In this document: positions 28,149 to 41,233 of the stretch, in pieces | Position numbering within the stretch: position 1 is the first letter of the stretch | Layout of the letters: each line of letters opens with the position of its first letter | Assembly (NCBI GenBank): GCA_018398765.1 | Contig: JAHBMJ010000885.1 | Location: 62,001 to 126,000 of the forward strand | Direction of reading: 5' to 3' | Source: Chromera velia | Taxonomy: Eukaryota; Sar; Chromeraceae | DNA: 64,000 bases | Translations under genes and position numbers: made by a program | The notes under the pieces: generated by a model | Database searches by the model: none | What the model was told of the DNA's origin: nothing | The model's input: only the letters and a program-made list of their open reading frames with translations

Positions 28149-31100
28149 TCAAATTTGGATATGCCTCTCTCGGAGGAGCGGCCTCAAGAGTCGAGTGACT
28201 TCTGCCAGGTCATCGACATTCAATTTGTGAAGGGCCGCTCTCACCAAAACCCCCTGCCGTTCCCGCTGCTTCTGTTCCCATTGATGGGTCTCAGAGAACA
28301 GACCAATCGTCCAGGGACAACAAAACACATGCCGGTAGGCATCATCTCCGCAATCTTGCAGACAGTATCCACAAAACCCGCAACAACACCTTGCACATGT
28401 CAGCGCTGCACAATTCCTGAAGTCAACAAACGCTGTACGGTATCGGGGGCATTTGAGTGTGAGGATTTCTTCCAGAATCTCACAAACTTTCCGCTTTGCC
28501 CCATCTTCTCTCAGAGCAAGTCGCAGTCGTTGTTCATACTCTGCCTCCAACTGAGTGCGAACCCTGTCTTGTGTCATCTTTAACCATGCACATTCCCATT
28601 GCCGGAAAGTTTCCGGAGTCAGGTGACGAACCAACTCTGCGTGCGGGAAAGGATCTGATGGACAACTTACAGCAGGGCACGAGACTCTGCAATCGTTGGC
28701 CTTGAATTGTGTACGCACGTCCAAGTGCTCAGGATCGATTCTACTCTGTGCCGTCACGTGAGCATTCAGACAATTCGTGTAGAGAAAGTGCCACTGGGTG
28801 GCGTCTGTGGAGACATAAAAAACGCTCCTGTCGCGCAAGAGCAAATCAAAACAGGCAACGCACTGCACCGTCTCGACCGCTTCTTGTGAGAACAGAGGGT
28901 GGTGAAGGGCTTCCGCGGCAGTGGGGCGCTGATCTGGAAACTCTGACCTCATACGACCGAGAAGTTCGCCCAGCGCTGCCTGCCGATTCGGGTCACCTAT
29001 CAACACTCCCCCATCCAACAGCTCAGCTAGAGTGACCCCTACGGCATACACATCACTTGCTAGGCTTGCCGCGTGACCCTCACGCACCTCCCGAGCGAGG
29101 TAGTGTATGGATGCATGAAGGAGTGTTGTTACTCTCGTCTGATCTCCTTCGTTGATATCCTTAACACCGTCGAAGTCCCCAAGGACTGCTCAGTCTCCCT
29201 TTTCCGGTCAAGAACACATTTTGTGGTTTCATATCACAGTGAACCTTTCCCCGGCTGTGGAGATACACGAGGGCAGAGAAAAGATCTTCCCCCAGCCTCA
29301 GACTTACAGCTGCATCTCTTCCCCCCTCTGCTGGCCGCTCAGCCATCCACTCTGCAAGATTGCCAGTGTAGCACCTGGATACAAAGGCATCTGCACAATC
29401 CCAGACGCCCTCTCTTGCCACACCGCAACGATGTGGACCAAATGAGGATGCTGCAATTCATGTAACATTGCTACCTGCCTATAGAAGTAACGAACCGCAG
29501 CATTGCTACCACCCATATCACTGCTGGCACCCAGACTATACCTTTTCAGCACCCACGACTTGCCCTCTGGGTCTTAGACAGCATTGACCTCTGCAAAGCT
29601 TCCCGTTTGGGGTGAGGGCTCTGATATGATGCAGTGGCTGCAGAAATCTCTGCGTGAGGACCTGACCTGCAAAAGAACCCCTGCAGACAGCAGCGGTCCC
29701 TTCTGGGCAACCTCCTGAATGTCAAGACGCACCCGGTGAATGAACTCACTGCCCTTCTACAAAAGTTCAGGAAAGTGCAGAGAAGCAAGCCTAAGCAGCT
29801 AAGCACGCTCCCGTGCGATCTGTTGAGGAAAGTTAGTGGCACATGCCGTCTCTTTCAATTGACGAAGCTCTGCCAAAAGCTCCTAAACTCTTGCAGACTG
29901 CCCTCCCTGCCCTCCCAAGGACCTGCCTGCATGCAGCTTTTCTAGGTTTACTTCGGCTTCTTTTAATATTCCGATTTCCTTCTGTTCGATCTCTTGCAAT
30001 CTCACTTTCTCCTCAAACCTCTCCAATTCCCCTTGCATGGAACGGCTAAGAGCGCGACAGGCTGACCCCCCTGCGAAGCTCTACAGCCGCCAACTCGGCC
30101 TCTTAAACTGCAACGATGAACTCTGCCTCTCCCAGAGTATCCGACAACCTCCGAAGCCACTCCAGCACCTTTCTCACAACAGTAACCACCTCTGTCACAA
30201 CGTCCCTTCCCAAACCCCTTCTGTTCACCCAACCCTCTTCCTGTAAGGAAAACAGGTCTTCAAGTCTCTCTTGACGCTGCCGTTGCAGCTGGGCCTCATT
30301 TGTTGCCGTCATACAAGCTTTCATGAACGCTGGCCGGATGAGGGTTTCAGTTGGACTGTTGCTAGTGGCACTACACAGCTGCCGCAAGCATGCTCTTGCC
30401 TGCTTAGACGCCCTCTCTGCAGCCCTTATCTACTCTCTACGCTGCGTCTGCCAGGCGTTAGCAAGAGAACAAATTCTGTGCGAACGCTCGGCAATCTCTG
30501 ATCTCGAGAGATAGGAAAGGAGCAAACCACCCGCTGCACTCTCTCCCTCATTTGCACCCATTCCTAAATTCATTGCATCTCTTTCAAAAAGCTCATCTAC
30601 CCCTTGGTACACAGACTGGAGAAAGGCTAGCAGACAGTCTGCAAGCGTCTGTAAAGAACGGACAGTCTGGCCATGTTTCTGTTCTCCCATTCCCTTAAGA
30701 AATGTCCCCATCGTGTTGATACCCTGCCTCAGGGCGTTCTCTAGAGACTGTACTGCCTCCTCTCTTTCTCTGTCTCTCTGATCAATTTCCGTCTGAGACA
30801 CGGGAGGTTCAGGCTGCCTCTTCGCTTGTATTGACAAACCATTCGCAAATGTCACCTTCTCTTGCAGAGCTCTCTGGCGAGCCCGGAAAGCTCTTGCATG
30901 TTGCTGTGCTACACGGAGGATGACAACTGCGGATTTGGCTTTGTCATAGGTCTGCAGGAGGGATAGTGGAGCCTGGGTTATCTGTAAGGCAGGGAGAGAA
31001 AGAGTTTGGAGCACGCCCACCAAGTCCCTCCATGCATCTGCAGGGACACTGAGGAGATCCGATTCGGATTCCCAGTGTGCCGACGTCTTAATTCGTACCC

Positions 31101-32640
31101 CCTTCCAGCATACCCCTATCAACCTCATCTTCAACAACTCTGACACTGTCAGGCGTGATGTTGTCATTCTCGGCTCTGCACTCAAAGACCTCCCTATCAA
31201 GGAAGGTGTACATGCCGGGCCCATGGCACCGATCATCCTAAGGCTTCCACATCCCCGAGTAAACGTTTCCGCTCGCGTCTGTGATCTTGCTGTCTCCATG
31301 CATCCGGCCTTCACTCCATGCACCCTCGTAGACTGTCCCATCCATATACATGTACTTGCCTCTCTCGAACATCTTGTCGTCCTTCCACCCACCTTTGTAC
31401 GATGCGCCGCTGACGGTCACGTATTTCCCTTCTCCATGCCTGTTGTCATCTTTGCACCCTCCTTCGTACATGCTTCCATCTCTATATGTGTACTTCCTCT
31501 CTCCATCTTTCTTGTCATCTTTCCACCCTCCTTCATACACGCTTCCGTTTCCATCCATGTACTTTCCCTCTCTAGCTTTCTTGTCATCTTTCCACCCTCC
31601 TTCGTACACGCTTCCACTTCGACAGATCAATTTGCCCCTCCTATGCCTTTTGTTGTCCTTCCACTTCCCCTGATCCACTTCCCTTTTTGCGTACGTTAAC
31701 TTTCTGAGGCCATGTTTGTTCCTATTCTTCCACGCCCCCTCATACAGGAGCCCGTCCAAGTGCCTGAACTCTCTCTCAAATTTGTCATCTTTCTACGCTC
31801 CCTCATACACGTTCCCATTCGTGTACGTCAACTTTCCCTCCCCGTGTTCTTTCCTATCCTGCCACACTCCCTCGTACACGCTTCCGTTGGCATACGTGCA
31901 CTTCCCCCTCCCATGCTCCTTGTCATCCTTCCAGCCACCCTCATACACGGCCCCATTCACATACGCACACCTTCCCTGCCCGTGCCTCTTGCCATCCTGG
32001 CACGCTCCCCTGTATACTTTCACATTCCCACTCATATACCTGAACAATCCCTCCCTGTGCTCCTTGTCATCCTTCCATGACCCAACGTACTCTCTCCTGT
32101 TGGACCATGTGATCTGTCCAAAACCGTTTTTCTGGCCATCCTCCCACCTGCCCACGTATACGTTTTCATTTGGACGCGTGTGCTTCCCCTCCCCATGAAG
32201 CTTACCGTCCTTCCACATCCCTTCGTAGACGTTTCCATCGGCAGAAGTGTACCTCCCCTCCCCGCTGGGAGAGCTCTCCTTCCATATGCCTAAGTACTGA
32301 TCACCGTTCGCCTTCGTGCATTTCCCTTTCCCGTGCATTTCCCCATTCTCCCATGGGCTCTCATACATATTGCCGTTTACATCCGTCTGCTTTCCCCTCC
32401 TATGCTTCTTCCCATCCTTCCACGTCCCCTCGTATACGCTTCCATCTGTGTGTGTTCGTTTTCCTTCGCCGTTCGGCTTGCCATTGTTCTAACACCCTTC
32501 ATACAAGCTCCCATCTGTGTTAGTACGTTTCCTTTCGCCGCTGGGCTTGCAATTTTACCACCCCCCCTCATAGACGGATCCATTGGAATACGTGAATCTT
32601 CTCCAGAGTGCGTACATTCTCCTTGTAACTTGATATCAAC
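28149..32640 (-). pseudogene. MORN repeat - coiled coil - kinase - RBR-like gene, decayed paralogue
   Basis: Transcribed leftwards. From about 32600 to 31200 there are some 20 MORN repeats of 23 residues (YEG.W.DG..HGEGK pattern). 31060-29600 matches the coiled-coil part of the ankyrin-kinase neighbour, 29540-28900 its kinase and 28900-28149 its cysteine-rich end. The catalytic loop HCDMKPQN remains, but APE reads ARE. The RING2-like CPRC reads CPRY, losing one zinc ligand. The reading frame is interrupted: in-frame stops occur in the MORN array (for example after GMWKP near 31238, and in two repeats near 32490-32565) and the frame shifts at least twice within the kinase (near 29190 and 29370). 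There are no splice-phased exons like those of the neighbour, so it may be a duplicate that lost constraint. Read as a pseudogene; assembly errors are a less likely cause of so many breaks. Confidence 0.8.
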
Positions 32641-33350
32641 AGGTGCACAGTCGCACAACCTGCAGAGACCCGTTTACGGAGATACGCAGTGCCACGTACA
32701 AAAACACACCTCATTACAATATGTCAATGCATCTACCAACACTGCAGAGTTTAGTTGCGGCTAGAAGAATACATGTACTCAGATTGTAGATATCAAAAAG
32801 GCGACTCACGTATTTCGGCCTTTCTGAAACCCGATATCCGTACCGTTTCTCAGCAGTGAACCGGTTTATCAAGGAGAAGACAGAAAAAAAAGAGAAGGGA
32901 AAGTCCCTTGATCTAATGCTGCAATCCAGGAAGGGTGCACGGATTGGACTGCTGTACCCATGAGCAAGATTCAAGTGGTGAGAAGATGTTGGATTGAAAT
33001 ATCATGCCTTTGTTAATTAATCGTGTATCAGGAATTCCACCAGCAGCGAAAGTCGCTTAAATTCATTCTTTCAATCGACCGAAAAACTTCATGTTCAAGT
33101 GCCCATGCAGGTGCAGAATTGTGAAGAGTAGATGTGGATTTGTCAGAGATTCCTTCCCGGAACTATATACCAACATCAAACTGTGAGTGTCAAATCATAT
33201 ATTCGATCATGCAAGCATGCATGCAGTGTATGCATAATCAATCTGGACCGTCAGGGCGCCGCGCCTGCACACTGCACGCGGCGCGTGCATAACCGAGGCC
33301 AATCGCCGGCCGGCCGGCACCTATATATAGACAGGCCTACCGCTTATATA
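32641..33350. other. Spacer upstream of the MORN-kinase relic
   Basis: No gene recognised. 33255-33330 is GC-rich with GCCGGCCGGCCGG. Confidence 0.4.
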
Positions 33351-33683
33351 TAAAAGAGAATGACCAAATGATGGTTAAATGGAATACAGAGCTAGATCTC
33401 TATGATGGTGGAACTACTTTATAAAATAGTCTGTCCATCAAGGCAGAGTAGAACGAACAGCCGAAAGGCGTTCGATTAGCTAGTGCTGCACGAAGTGGAT
33501 CGATCTGAACTGGCTGATGCTGAATGCGCGCGGCACAAATCGTACAAAATCGAATGCACATGCGGCCCTCCTATCCCGGCCAGCACGGCGCTTCAGCACT
33601 GCACGGCACGGCCTGTATGCTCGGCCTGGTGGGTCCAGAAGCAACCATGGATACGCGGCAGGCTGGTACCCTATACTTCAACT
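33351..33683. repeat. Direct repeat D, left copy (333 bp)
   Basis: Starts TAAAAGAGAATGAC and ends CCCTATACTTCAACT. It matches 34941-35273 end to end in the same orientation and at the same length, with roughly 10% substitutions by eye. Confidence 0.9.
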
Positions 33684-34940
33684 CCCCCCCTCGATTACGT
33701 TTCTATGTAAGCTTTGCAAAAAGAAAGAAACGGAAGCAAAATACCAGGGAAAGATAAAGATAAAGGGAATGAAACAGCCTTTTGGTTTAACTGCTTAAAA
33801 GCCAATGAAATCTTTTCTTGCTTTCACTTGCCTGCCAGTGTTGAAGATTGAAGAGCACACATGAAGGGATAGCAGAGAGACAGAGGGCTAAGCATCATAA
33901 GAATAAGGTCAGAGGGCTACGCATCATAAGACTGTCTGTCTCCAGCCTGCCTCTTAAGTCTGCCTTTCTTCGGCCTGCCTCTTAGGTCTGGCTGTCTGTT
34001 GCCTTTCAAAAGATGAATGCTTCACAACACTGGAAAAGCAGCAGAGAAAGAAAGAATCTATGCAGTGGCTGTGCAGAAAGACAGAACAAATTGTGCCTTA
34101 TATGCTTCTCCATCAAAGAGTTCGATCATCTACACAGTTTGCACTCATTGCTTAACAAGAAAAAACAAACACTGCAAACCTTGCATTCATAATTCAGCGG
34201 AGCATCCTTGCATCCCCCCCCCACTCTGGTGTATACACGGATGGACGTTGGCCGGCAGAAGAAACGGAGATGGCCAAACACAGATGTAAGAGTCATGAAG
34301 AATCTAGTGAAGAATCCCCTTCCCCCAAAGAGGCACTTCCGAAACCTTGCCTTCCTCAGTGATCCTTGGCGAGCAGACAGGGGACGTCGCAGTAGAAAAG
34401 TTGTGGCACTCTCAGCTCGTGGCGGCCTGGAAAGCAGCTGCGAGCAGTTGATACACTAACGGCTTAGTACAGTCTAGGCAGTAACTGCATCATGGCAGTT
34501 GAGGGAAGGCGGCTCTCGACAAAAATGGCGGCAATGATGCTACTGGCAGTCCTTGTCCACTTGCTCGATCTGGGTGAAGTGGTTGAAGATAGGGATCGGA
34601 AGAGCTTGAGGGAAGAATGGAGACTCGGTTCTCTTCTGGCGTCCACGTCGGGATCTTCTACAAACGAACATCTCAGTGCACCATGACGTTTCCCAGCAAA
34701 AACCTATACTGGCGTAGCAATGGCTGCAGGTTTATCCTTCTTTCACAGCTTCCAGATTGGAAGGGGGAAGCCTTTTGTAAGCTTTCTACCATTCCGATCT
34801 GACCGGAACGGGGAGATTCTAACTAGAATCATTGCAAGCAGAGAAAGAGTGGAGCAAAAGATAGCTGGAGAGACGAGGAGACGGAAAATTTTACGGTCGT
34901 TGACTGACCGAAACGGGATATAACAGAGCACTGTCAACTG
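33684..34940. other. 1.26 kb segment between paired 333 bp repeats
   Basis: No coding region is recognised. It could be the interior of a small non-coding element bounded by terminal repeats, or unrelated spacer between two short interspersed copies. Confidence 0.4.
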
Positions 34941-35273
34941 TAAAAGAGAATGACTAAATGATGGTTAAACGGAATGCAGAGCTAGATCTCCATGATGGTA
35001 GAACTACTTCATGAAATAGTCTGTCCGTCAAGGCAGAGTAAAACGAACAGCCAAAAGGCATTCGATCAGCTAATGCTGCACGAAGTGGATCGATCTGAAC
35101 TGGCTGGTGTTGAATGCGTGCGGCACAAATCGTATAAAATCGAATGCGTGCGTGGCAATCCTATCCCGGCCAGCACAGCGCTTCGGCACCACGCAGCACG
35201 GCCTGCACGCTCGGCCCGGTGGGTCCAGAAGCAAGCATGGATACGCGGCAGGCTGGTACCCTATACTTCAACT
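34941..35273. repeat. Direct repeat D, right copy (333 bp)
   Basis: Same unit as 33351-33683. The outer flanks share only a short CTTATA word, too weak to prove a target duplication. Confidence 0.9.
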
Positions 35274-35817
35274 TATACAAGCGTTTTTTCTGGAAACACA
35301 CATTCTACACCCCTAGTTCATAACGACCGAATTTAATAAAAGTATATATATACACAAACAAAGGCGGTAGATACAAAAAGTTTAGTAAAATCCGATAAAA
35401 TCTGATGTAAATCCCCGCTTTTTAACCGGTTGAACCTTTGCGTTAATGTGTTTTAGGGTGTATCTAGATACACACTCAAATTTACTCAAATTCTAGGTCC
35501 ATAGAATTCCATATAGACCATGACACTCTGCAGTAGATCATCACATCCTAGTTTCATATTAACATTTTTCTAACAATTTATATAAATGAAAAACACGGTT
35601 TCAATTAGTTTGAATTAAACCCTTTCAATATAAAACACTTCAAAAAATTAACTCTGGGGTGTACTAGGGTGTACTAAGATGAAACAATGCAACTGGGGCA
35701 AAACAATAAACGTTTTTTATTTAAAAGCCTCTAGAGTTTTCAATCAGCCTTACATTTATGTTGATTCATACAAAAAAAGTGTTTTTTTTTTTTAAATTCT
35801 GAAAAACACTGATCATC
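35274..35817. other. AT-rich spacer
   Basis: AT-rich with a repeated GGTGTACTA word near 35660-35680. No gene seen. Confidence 0.45.
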
Positions 35818-36051
35818 AACATTCCTGAACCTAAGTACCACTTAAAAAAATATAATCAAGATGATCTCTATCTGTGGTATTGTTTTTCAAGAGACCGTCC
35901 ACGCTTGCGGTGTAGACGGTCAAGACACCGTCTAGATATGCGGCTTTGGCTTTCAAGACACCGTAAATGATCCACGTCTGCGGCACAGACTTTCAAGCTT
36001 ATCCAAAAATGCGGCTTGAACTTTCAAGTAGTAGTTAGGTTTAGGGAGGTC
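35818..36051 (-). mobile_element. MITE family A, copy 2 (hAT-like, 234 bp)
   Basis: Reverse-orientation copy of the element at 588-821, with the same 234 bp length. The flanking 8 bp target duplication is TGATCATC (35810-35817 and 36052-36059). A different duplication sequence at each locus shows two independent insertions. Confidence 0.8.
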
Positions 36052-36059
36052 TGATCATC

Positions 36060-37093
36060 ATATCGATAACTTTACTCTTAAACAATATCAATCATTAACA
36101 AATAATTTATTAATGTCTCTTAATTTATGTGTGTTTATCAATTAAATGTTTATCAATATATTTATAAGCATGACTATAATAACATTTTTATCGCTTTTTT
36201 AAGCCTAATTTGCGTAAACAAACTATGTATGCATGGAGTACGTGTCATTCGTCATCGGTGTAGGATAGCTGCCGGTTAAGTCACCTGATGATGATGATGA
36301 TCTATGATGATGATCATCAGAATAATTCTAAGAATAATAAAAAAACAGCTTCTAGTTTTATACTAGCAGTGATGAATTACAATGGAAAGGTGATTCAAAG
36401 GTTAATTGTTGTGTGATTTTGCTAATGCGACAAGTGTTCTGCCCTAAGGACATCAATTTAATAGAAATCAACAAGTTCAGCTAGGATTAAGGTGAGGCCA
36501 ACTATGAACTCGGAGTGAAATCGTATCACTTTTTTTGAATTATTGTTTCTGAATTTTCTTTTGTGATCCCCGATTGCGTTTTCGAACGAAGCCCTTGTTG
36601 CTTGACCTCCTGGCTTCATGGTGCCAGTGGTCTGCTAGATTCCCCTCCCTCAAATAAATTAGCGCATGACCTCAAATGAAATCAATTCGAAATTAAATCA
36701 TTGCCCTCTTTTTTGTGCTTTCTCGAGATGATACGATGATCCATCTCCCCCTCTTCCTGCATTGATCCATTTTCGAATTCGGTCGATCCTTCCTCGATCT
36801 GTCTTGTGCCCGCCACAGCGGGTCCCTTCGTTTTCCCCGCCAGATTAATTAAAAACGAAATTCAACGTACCTCGAATCCAAAGTTGTAACGCAGTACATT
36901 CCCTTTTTATTCAGTTGATTGATCACTTTCTTATTTACTGTGATCCCCCAGAACCCTTTCCCGACCACACGGCCGATCCAGATTGTCGGCCTGAATTCCT
37001 CCACGTACTCGATCAATCCGACCAAGCCAAATCTAAATTAAATAAACCCCACGTTCTCTTGCCCCCCAATCATAGAGGCCCTCCATTAAGATA
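36060..37093. other. Spacer 3' of the tubulin-ligase-like gene
   Basis: AT-rich, with a short (GAT)n tract near 36288-36320. No gene recognised. It probably holds the 3' untranslated region of the neighbouring minus-strand gene close to 37093. Confidence 0.4.
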
Positions 37094-40000
37094 TTAACAG
37101 ATCTCTTTTCCTGCTTCCACTTCTTCTTTCATTTGATCTTTCTCACCTGCCTTGAACTTCTCAGTGGCGGTGGTCCTCTCTTTCCCCCTCTCCCTCCAGT
37201 TTTGTGCTGAGAAACCGAGAGGAACCAGGTTCGACAGAACGCCTTCTGCCTCTGCACTCTGAATGTCGCCCTGGCCTATTTCACCCACAGGATTGTCATT
37301 CTCACTCTGAGCCTTTCCCTCTTGACCGTCGCCCTGAGAAGACTTTGATTCTCCCTCCTTTTCCTTCTCCTTCTTCCCTGCTCCCGTTACAGATGAAGAT
37401 TTCTTCCCCCCCTTTCCCTTTGCCCCCCCACTTGCCGGCAGCGCAGGAGGGGAATTCGGCCGGCTGTCGAGAGATGCCCACTGCCTGACAGAGAGACGAC
37501 GCCCTCCATAGAGCGCTCTCTGAAGAGGACTTGAGAGCGTTTTCTCGGGGGGGGCTCCTCTTTTCAAGAACCCCCTGACCGCCTCCATTACCCTCTTCCC
37601 AGCGTCGGCGTATGCCTCGTCCCTGGCCCTCTGGATTTCTGGGTCCACAGACGATCGTTGGGTCTGCGTCTGTGCTGTCTGATTATTTTCTTTTTGGGCC
37701 AGTTGGAGGAGGCTCTGGTGTCGTTGTTGGGTCTCTTCGTTGCTTGCATTGCAAGCCTCTCTGCACCAGGGACAGTACTTGTCCTGCAGATGAGAGCCCT
37801 TGATGAGTCTCCAGCTAGGTCTGTTCAATTTCAAAGATGAAGAGGAAGTAGAGGAAGGGAAGGGCTTGGAAAGAAGCTTGGAGACAGACCGCGAGGCTCC
37901 TACAGGGCGTGCTGTGAGGGCCTCCTTTGTCTTCTTCCCTTTCCCCTTCAATGCTCTCTCCCTGTCTGCAGAAACAATCACTCATACGAGAAGGGCAGAG
38001 AGGAATCAAAAGAGTGGTCTCGAGACGCAAGCCGATAGGATGGATGGATGGATTGATGGAAGAACAGAGAGAGAGATGCAAATACTGCCAACTCGCATGA
38101 ACGGGCGTTGCATACAAACTGAAAAGAAGATGAACACACGGTCCGTTCTCTCTCGTTTTCCAGCGGAAGAAGTTGGGAGACAGACTCTAAGACGTGACCC
38201 CGCTTTAGATTATCGGAAACATATCTTTGGACAACAGAGACATGGAGAACATAAGAATTGAAATCGATAAGCGGTGATTTGTATCATTGGGGGCCCACTC
38301 ACCTCCTTGTGAAACAAACTTTACATTTCCGTCTCCGCCCTGTCCCTCCTTCTCCTCTGCGTCTGCCTCCTGTGACTGCAGATGCATGCCAGGATATCCT
38401 CGTGCGAGAACTTCAATGTCGTTGTTCAGACACGTCACAAGCTTGAATTTCTGGGGTCTCGAGTCCTGCATCCGTCCATCCATTCATTCATTCATTTATT
38501 CATTCATTCATTCATTCACTCACTCACTCACTCACTCACTTATCTAATCAAGATCCTTTAGTCATACTTTCTTTCTTTCAAAACGCAGAGGGGAATATAG
38601 ATGCCTGCATGCCTCAGTAGACAAAGGAAGGCTTGGCAGTCTGCTGCATTCCTGTACTGCATTTTCACTCGAAAGCCCCACTATTGAATATCTGAATTCG
38701 GAGACTCGGCCCTTTCTCTTTCTCTTTTTCTTCAAATGTGACAGCCAGCCATTCTTTGTCCAACGTTCGTACAAACCCCGTCTTCTTCTTCTTCTTCTTC
38801 TTCTTCTTCTTCTTCTTCTTTCTTCTACCTCTACCACAATCAATCTCTTCTTTCTTCATCGTGAACAGAACAGAACGACATTCCTCTTCGTTTGCTTGTC
38901 AGTAAAACAACAGCCCTCTCTGTTTTGGGGCTCGCTATCCCCTTGTCGATGATTTTCTGATCGCAGCAGCCTACCCTGAGCTCCCTGAACGCGTCTGCGT
39001 GATCCCTCCCTGGAACGAAGTAGGGGTCGATAGAGAGACGGAACAGGTCACAGAGCATGTCGGGCAGAAGCCTGCAGAAGATTCATTGCCGGGTGTCGTG
39101 TTAATGACATCAGGCGCATGGTTTGCATCACTTCTCTGTCCAGGTGCTTGGAATTATAGACAGACAGAGGGAAGGAAGAGGCGGCAAAATTCGGGGGTAA
39201 AGAAAAATGTAGGAGAGAAGAGAGACAGGTCGAAGCGAAAAAGGGGAAAAGGAAAGGGAAAGGATCCGGTCAACAGAAATCAGAAGAGGGAGACAGACAG
39301 GCTGCCACCAGAGAGAAACAGCGAAAGCAGAGAGAGAAAAGACCTGACTCGCTTGCATACTTAATCTGAACAAGAATCTATCTATCTCACTGACTTCTTC
39401 AGCAGAGGCGAGGACTCCTCCAGACACGGATTCGAGTTGACCTCAATCAGCCAAGTGTCTCCGTTGGTGTCCACCATGAAGTCGAACCCCATCAGCTGGT
39501 ACGAAGACTTTCTGCCCTTTCTGTTCATAATTCCCCGGACCTGCAACGGACATGCAGACATGCAGGATTGCGTTCGTGATCTTCCTTTCATTTCAACAAT
39601 TAACGTGCCACAGGATTGTTTCTGACATGAAAGTGAGACATCCAGAGAATCATGCAGGAAGAGGGCAGAAACAAAAAAGAGAGAAAGAGAGAGCGACACA
39701 GAAGCATCCGATGTAAGCGAGATCGAAACATGTTTCTTAATTCTTCACATAACTGACTGACTGACTGACTGCATGAGCAGAGAGTGCCACGGACTCAGCT
39801 GCCCTCTTCATGAACTCTCCTCCTACTCGGAAGTTCAGAGAGGCCGCGAGGGTCGGTGCAGTCTGCTCCAAGTGATCCTGAAGTTCGTCGAACGAAATCT
39901 GGTTGCCCTCCTCCTCGACTCCGTATCTGCAGATGCGAATGCATGCATGGCATGCATGCATGCATCAATTGGTCATGCATGTGTAAACAATTCAGCTTGT

Positions 40001-41199
40001 ATTGCATACATGTGCAATCATAGTATGCCTCTCCTGGCCTCTGCATCTTCATAGGCGAAACATGCACCAAACCAATCTCGATGTGCTTGCAAGCTCGCGT
40101 CTCTCTCCACCTTTCTCTCCCGGCGTCTTTCAGATTCCCTTCAGGGTTGGGGCACGTGAGTGTCTGATGGAGATGGGTGAGGAAAATCGTGTCACCAAGT
40201 CGCAGGATGATCATGTGAACAGCCCAGGGAGGGATAGTTGCATGCGCAGACAGATGGAAGGGGGGGGGGCGGCTCTTGTGTTCTTAAACCGTTCGCGAAA
40301 CCTTCCCACTGACCTCTGACTGTACTTTTGGACTGCGTTGTTTGTCAGATGGGCAAACTTGTCGGCTGCTCGGGCTCATAAAGAAAGAGGGGGGGAGCAG
40401 AAGGGGGAGACACAAGAGTTGCACAGATTAGGGCTTTTGAAGCAGACAAAGGGGAGAACACTGGAAGACAAAAGCGGAGGGGCACAAATGAGAAGGAATA
40501 CCAGAAAGAAGAACTACACAAAGTGCAACAGAACCGAGGGAAAAAAAAATGCGAAATGCACGATTCTGTGCGGTGGCTGTGATTGTGGTCTGTTCTGCTT
40601 GTCCACTCTAGGGTTGTATGCGAAGTCTCTCTCTCTCTGTGTGTGTGTGTGTGTGTGTGTGTTGTCCCTACCCTATGTACAAGGCTGCAATCAAATCGAC
40701 TGACTGTTCGACAGGTCGTGTTCAAGACTTGCGAGGCGCACATATCCCTCTCTGCATGAAGGAAGGCGGGCAAGAGTTTAAAGGGAGTTCTCTTCTCAAA
40801 GGGGAGAGGCAGGGAGGCAGGAAAGCAGACACTGTCCTTTCTTTCTTCCACATTGAAAGGGCTGCATGTAGGCAGAGATGCGAGACGCAAAGCAATAAGA
40901 AAGAAAAATGAGAAAGAGCACAGGAAAGCAAACTAACAACTAGAATACACGGGTAGAACAGGGATACATAGAGACGGCCACTGTATTGAAGACAGTTTCT
41001 TTTTGGAATACCGAGAGGGCACAAACAAAGAACATTCATTTTCTTCGAATGACGGACTGACTCGTACAGGTACACGTGCATAGAGGGAGTCACCGTTGCC
41101 CAGAGTCGGATGTCTGCAAGCGAAAGTGACATAGCGTTCACGTCGTTGTCCCTGTACATGCCCGTCTCTCTTTCTATGTTGAAGCTCGAAAAAGGGCAA

Positions 41200-41233
<34 letters not shown>

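Noticed and set aside
33351-35273. Standard LTR retrotransposon
   Set aside because: Repeats lack TG...CA ends, there is no convincing target duplication, and no coding or primer-binding site was seen.
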